Shown here in pieces: positions 4,539 to 5,140 of a DNA stretch of 5,140 nt. Each line of letters starts with the position of its first letter. Position 1 is the first letter of the stretch. This stretch comes from Paracoccaceae bacterium (lineage in GTDB: Bacteria > Pseudomonadota > Alphaproteobacteria > Rhodobacterales > Rhodobacteraceae): assembly GCA_024304875.1 (NCBI GenBank), contig JAMWZF010000234.1, positions 1 through 5,140 of the forward strand. The letters run 5' to 3'. A model generated the notes under the pieces. That model ran no database searches. It had not been told where the DNA came from and worked only from the letters and a program-made list of their open reading frames with translations. The position numbers were made by a program, and so were the translations under genes.

Positions 4539-5140
4539 ATGAAAACCCATGTCAAAGCCCTCGTCGTCGGCGGCGGTGCCGTCGGCACCTCGATCGCCTA
4601 TCACCTCGCCAAGGCGGGCTGGGAGACCATGCTGCTGGAGCGGGACGAGCTGACCTCCGGCTCCACCTGGCACGCCGCGGGCCTGCTGCCCCTGTTCAAC
4701 ATGGGCTACGCGACCAGCCACATCCACGACTACTCGGTCAGGTTCTACAAGACGCTGGAGGAAGAGACCGGCCTCAACGCCGGCTTCTATGTCGTCGGCA
4801 ACCTGCGCATGGCGCAGACCGATGCGCGGATGGACGAATACCAGCTTTATGCCTCTACCGCCGAGACGGTGGGGATCGAACACCAGTTCCTCACCCCCGC
4901 CGAGATCAAGGAGCGCTGGCCGCTGGTCCGGACCGAGGATCTCAAGGGCGCGCTGTTCCACCCCACCGACGGCTACATCAACCCCGCGGACGTCACGCAA
5001 GCCATGGCCAAGGGCGCCCGCCAGCGGGGCGTCACGATCGAGCGGAAATGGCAGGTGGATGGCTACCACTGGACCGGCTCCGAGTGGCAGGTCAGCGTGA
5101 CCAAGATGGTCGAGAAGGGCGGCAACCTCGCCCCCTCCGA
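4539..5140 (+). CDS. Dimethylglycine/sarcosine dehydrogenase-like FAD oxidoreductase, N-terminal part
   Basis: The first 200 residues of a DAO-fold flavoprotein are present; the frame is open to the window edge, so the gene is cut there. ALVVGGGAVGTSIAYHLAKAG gives the dinucleotide-binding motif (Gly11, Gly13, Gly16), and Glu34 in MLLERDEL is placed to bind the FAD ribose. GSTWHAAGLL at 41-50 is the segment in which dimethylglycine dehydrogenases carry a histidine covalently linked to FAD; His45 is the candidate. The later FYVVGNLRMAQT and GYINPADV segments are usual for this family. Full-length members are about 800 residues with C-terminal aminomethyltransferase (GCV_T) domains that bind folate, oxidising N-methylated glycines and yielding 5,10-methylene-tetrahydrofolate; those domains lie beyond this window, so a shorter oxidase remains possible. 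The ATG is supported by GGAG eight bases upstream. No terminator or overlap links it to the J-domain gene, so it probably has its own promoter. Confidence 0.85.
   Translation, partial: MKTHVKALVVGGGAVGTSIAYHLAKAGWETMLLERDELTSGSTWHAAGLLPLFNMGYATSHIHDYSVRFYKTLEEETGLNAGFYVVGNLRMAQTDARMDEYQLYASTAETVGIEHQFLTPAEIKERWPLVRTEDLKGALFHPTDGYINPADVTQAMAKGARQRGVTIERKWQVDGYHWTGSEWQVSVTKMVEKGGNLAPS

Noticed and set aside
4323..5069. Minus-strand open frame of 248 codons opposite the dehydrogenase
   Set aside because: The plus strand has clear FAD-binding motifs and a good ribosome site; the opposite frame has none.

Overview
The window is about two-thirds G+C. Its gene content (an overlapping panC-panB pair and a glycine-cleavage-T-type FAD oxidoreductase), gene density and GGAG-type ribosome binding sites point to an alphaproteobacterium. 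I would guess the Rhodobacteraceae/Roseobacter group, but this is inferred from sequence style and family resemblance, not from a database comparison.

Layout. Bases 1-595 are clearly less G+C-rich than the rest (47% in the stretch 121-180) and hold one small membrane-protein gene on the minus strand. Bases 596-699 are a dense cluster of tandem and inverted repeats. Bases 696-1597 (minus) carry a class-3-type lipase with a GTG start, preceded by a 44-residue lipoprotein gene that is easily missed. Bases 1758-3403 (minus) are a two-gene pantothenate operon, panC then panB, overlapping by ATGA. Bases 3404-3663 form a divergent control region with an 18-bp inverted repeat. Bases 3664-4215 (plus) encode a small J-domain protein with a long Ala/Arg/Glu tail. 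Bases 4216-4538 contain no gene I can identify. From 4539 to the end (plus) lies the N-terminal part of a dimethylglycine/sarcosine dehydrogenase-like protein, cut by the window edge.

How the genes relate. PanB consumes 5,10-methylene-tetrahydrofolate to make ketopantoate, and PanC joins pantoate to beta-alanine, giving pantothenate for coenzyme A. The oxidoreductase belongs to a family whose full-length members make 5,10-methylene-tetrahydrofolate from methylated glycines, so the two loci touch the same one-carbon pool, although they are divergent and separated by another gene. The lipase, lipoprotein and membrane protein have no evident pathway link to them.

I see no CRISPR array, transposase, tRNA or rRNA. 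I did not find a convincing new multi-gene system. The most unexplained items are the repeat cluster at 596-699, the palindrome at 3518-3535, and the silent block at 4216-4538.
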